Translations under genes and position numbers: made by a program
Source of the DNA: Bacteroidaceae bacterium
GTDB lineage: Bacteria > Bacteroidota > Bacteroidia > Bacteroidales > Bacteroidaceae
Assembly: GCA_024398715.1 (NCBI GenBank)
Contig: JAKSIP010000008.1
Location: 18,750 to 82,749 of the forward strand
Direction of reading: 5' to 3'
DNA: 64,000 bases
Shown: positions 62,866-64,000 of the stretch, piece after piece
Position numbering within the stretch: position 1 is the first letter of the stretch
How the letters are laid out: each line of letters begins with the position of its first letter
Notes under the pieces: model-generated
Told to the model about the DNA's origin: nothing
What the model saw: only the letters and a program-made list of their open reading frames with translations
Database searches by the model: none

Positions 62866-63429
62866 ATGAAATATCTGATTGTCGGTTTGGGTAATCCGGG
62901 TACAGAATACCACGAGACCCGCCACAACATAGGGTTTATGGTGTTGGATGCCTTTGCAAAGGCATCCAATGCTGTTTTTCAAGACAAACGTTACGGTTTT
63001 GTAGCAGAGACCAGCATCAAGAACTGCCAGCTGTTTCTTCTCAAACCCACCACGTTCATGAACTTGAGCGGCAATGCTGTACGCTATTGGTTGAACAAAG
63101 AGAACATTCCTCAGGAAAACCTGCTTGTCATATCCGATGACCTGGCACTTCCCATGGGTTCTCTCCGCCTCAAAAGCAAAGGAAGTGCAGGCAGCCACAA
63201 TGGTCTGGGCAACATTGTTTCCGTTCTTGGTTCAACAGAATGGTCACGGTTGCGTGTCGGTATAGGCAACGATTATCCCATGGGGCAACAGATCAGATTC
63301 GTACTGGAAAAATTCAATCAGGAAGAACTCTCACTGCTTGAACCGCGCATAGAACTTGCAACAGAAATAATCAGAAGTTTCTGTCTCCAGGGCGTAGACC
63401 GCACAATGAATCAGTTCAACAACAAATAA
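62866..63429 (+). CDS. pth: Peptidyl-tRNA hydrolase
   Basis: Releases peptides from stalled peptidyl-tRNA. The 187 residues keep Asn10 (GLGNPG) and catalytic His20 (ETRHNIGF), the [10 protein letters not shown] loop and Asp in [11 protein letters not shown]. It lies between rplY and the S4 gene in a translation-linked run. Confidence 0.96.
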   Translation: MKYLIVGLGNPGTEYHETRHNIGFMVLDAFAKASNAVFQDKRYGFVAETSIKNCQLFLLKPTTFMNLSGNAVRYWLNKENIPQENLLVISDDLALPMGSLRLKSKGSAGSHNGLGNIVSVLGSTEWSRLRVGIGNDYPMGQQIRFVLEKFNQEELSLLEPRIELATEIIRSFCLQGVDRTMNQFNNK

Positions 63430-63447
63430 ACCGTCCGGATTGGGATA

Positions 63448-63843
63448 ATGGCTGATCAGGTACGAATAGACAAATGGCTTTGGGCAGTACGCATTTTCAA
63501 GACCCGTTCAATAGCAACCGATGCCTGTAACAAAGGACGTGTCATGATAAACGATGTGCGCGTAAAGCCATCCAAAACAGTATCAGTTGGAGACCAGGTC
63601 AGTGTTGTAAAACCTCCAGTAACTTTCCGTTTTCGCGTCCTTGCACCTGCCGTTAACCGTGTAGGAGCAAAAGATGTCCCCAATCTGATGGAAAACATTA
63701 CTCCAAAAGAGCAGTACGATATTCTTGAAATGAGCCGCATGGCCACTTTTTCCAAACGCGATGCCGGCGCTGGGCGTCCTACAAAGAAAGACCGCCGCGA
63801 TATTGACTCTTTCATGGAAGATGTATTCTTCTTTGACGAATAA
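63448..63843 (+). CDS. S4-domain RNA-binding protein (Hsp15-like)
   Basis: A 131-residue protein with an N-terminal S4 domain: RIDKWLWAVRIFKTRSIATDAC and NGRVMINDVRVKPS-like KGRVMINDVRVKPSKTV. E. coli Hsp15 binds 50S subunits carrying stalled nascent chains. The basic C-terminal half (FSKRDAGAGRPTKKDRRDID) fits that family. It follows pth by 18 bases. Confidence 0.9.
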   Translation: MADQVRIDKWLWAVRIFKTRSIATDACNKGRVMINDVRVKPSKTVSVGDQVSVVKPPVTFRFRVLAPAVNRVGAKDVPNLMENITPKEQYDILEMSRMATFSKRDAGAGRPTKKDRRDIDSFMEDVFFFDE

Positions 63844-63924
63844 CGTTCCTACAACACCAGGTACTTTATGTGCCAGCATTCAGTGAGCATGCGCAAGGGC
63901 ATCGACTCTCTGTTTAAAAGTGTA
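63844..63924 (+). pseudogene. Probable IS66 TnpB N-terminal remnant
   Basis: Read in the frame of 63844, the sequence gives RSYNTRYFMCQHSVSMRKGI, then DSLFKSV, resembling the N-terminus of Bacteroidetes IS66 Orf2/TnpB (typically YxxCxxxVxMRKGIDxLxxLV). It lacks an intact start region and the rest of the protein; after 63924 the likeness ends. Only about 27 codons remain, immediately after the S4 gene stop. Confidence 0.45.
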
Positions 63925-63962
63925 ATTTTCAAGATATGCTGTTGCGGATATTTATTTTCTGT

Positions 63963-63970
63963 TACATTTG
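63963..63970 (+). promoter_or_regulatory. -7 box for a gene starting at the right edge
   Basis: TACATTTG is a full match, with TTG about 18 bases upstream (63942-63944). The window ends with an ATG at 63998-64000, probably the first codon of the next gene. Confidence 0.5.
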
Positions 63971-64000
63971 CAAAAAAATTATTTAATAAATAACTATATG

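Overview
The window reads as chromosomal DNA of an anaerobic Bacteroidales, probably a gut or rumen Prevotella/Bacteroides relative. Supporting signs are promoters of the Bacteroidetes type (TAnnTTTG -7 boxes, one with a TTTG box 19 bases upstream), few clear Shine-Dalgarno sequences, Bacteroidetes-specific families (DUF3276, DUF4954, DUF5606, DUF6249, DUF4380), an AgaS-like SIS protein, a serine palmitoyltransferase-type enzyme and several exported glycosidases. I cannot name the species from sequence alone. No CRISPR array, rRNA operon, phage or SusC/SusD pair was seen.

Layout. 0-14.8 kb: mutS2-nfo repair pair; a glycosyltransferase; an exported CotH-family protein; a minus-strand run recA-esterase-DUF456-GH3; and dnaK, which sits behind a near-perfect sigma-54 promoter with two palindromes just upstream. 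14.8-19.3 kb is a small accessory patch: the tail of a DUF4143-type ATPase gene, a small membrane protein, a 28-base direct repeat on both sides, an XRE/AlbA-like regulator pair, a 108-base MITE-like element inserted exactly at a stop codon, and a DUF6249-ECF sigma-membrane protein operon. 19.3-26.2 kb: a four-gene exported carbohydrate operon (TapB-like, GH2, GH43, GH43).

26.3-39 kb: apgM-thrC-MetH-activation-like protein-two tandem CstA transporters; a FecCD-type permease divergent from pnuC-radA-FAD oxidoreductase, with a 21-base inverted repeat between them. 37-45 kb, minus strand: nucleotidyltransferase, ABC-F, M13 peptidase, MetA, U32 peptidase. 45-49.8 kb: cupin; tetR-fabG-rluA; an initiator tRNA; a 78-residue protein that looks like a lone histidine-kinase dimerisation domain; a lipoprotein cyclophilin with a DUF4380 protein. 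49.8-58 kb: GH31-EamA transporter, Spt, and the SIS/DUF4954 pair. 58-62 kb: nusB-yajC-ybbR-coaE-DUF5606. 62-64 kb: DUF3276, rplY, pth, an S4 protein, an IS66-like remnant, and the promoter of a gene starting at the right edge.

The core genes serve DNA repair, proteostasis, translation and threonine/methionine supply; the exported hydrolases point to plant or host polysaccharide use. The most interesting signals are the sigma-54/palindrome region before dnaK, the MITE at a stop codon, the orphan H-box protein and the palindrome between the permease and pnuC. Start codons were moved downstream of the longest open frame wherever the extra N-terminus lacked family similarity or displaced a signal peptide.
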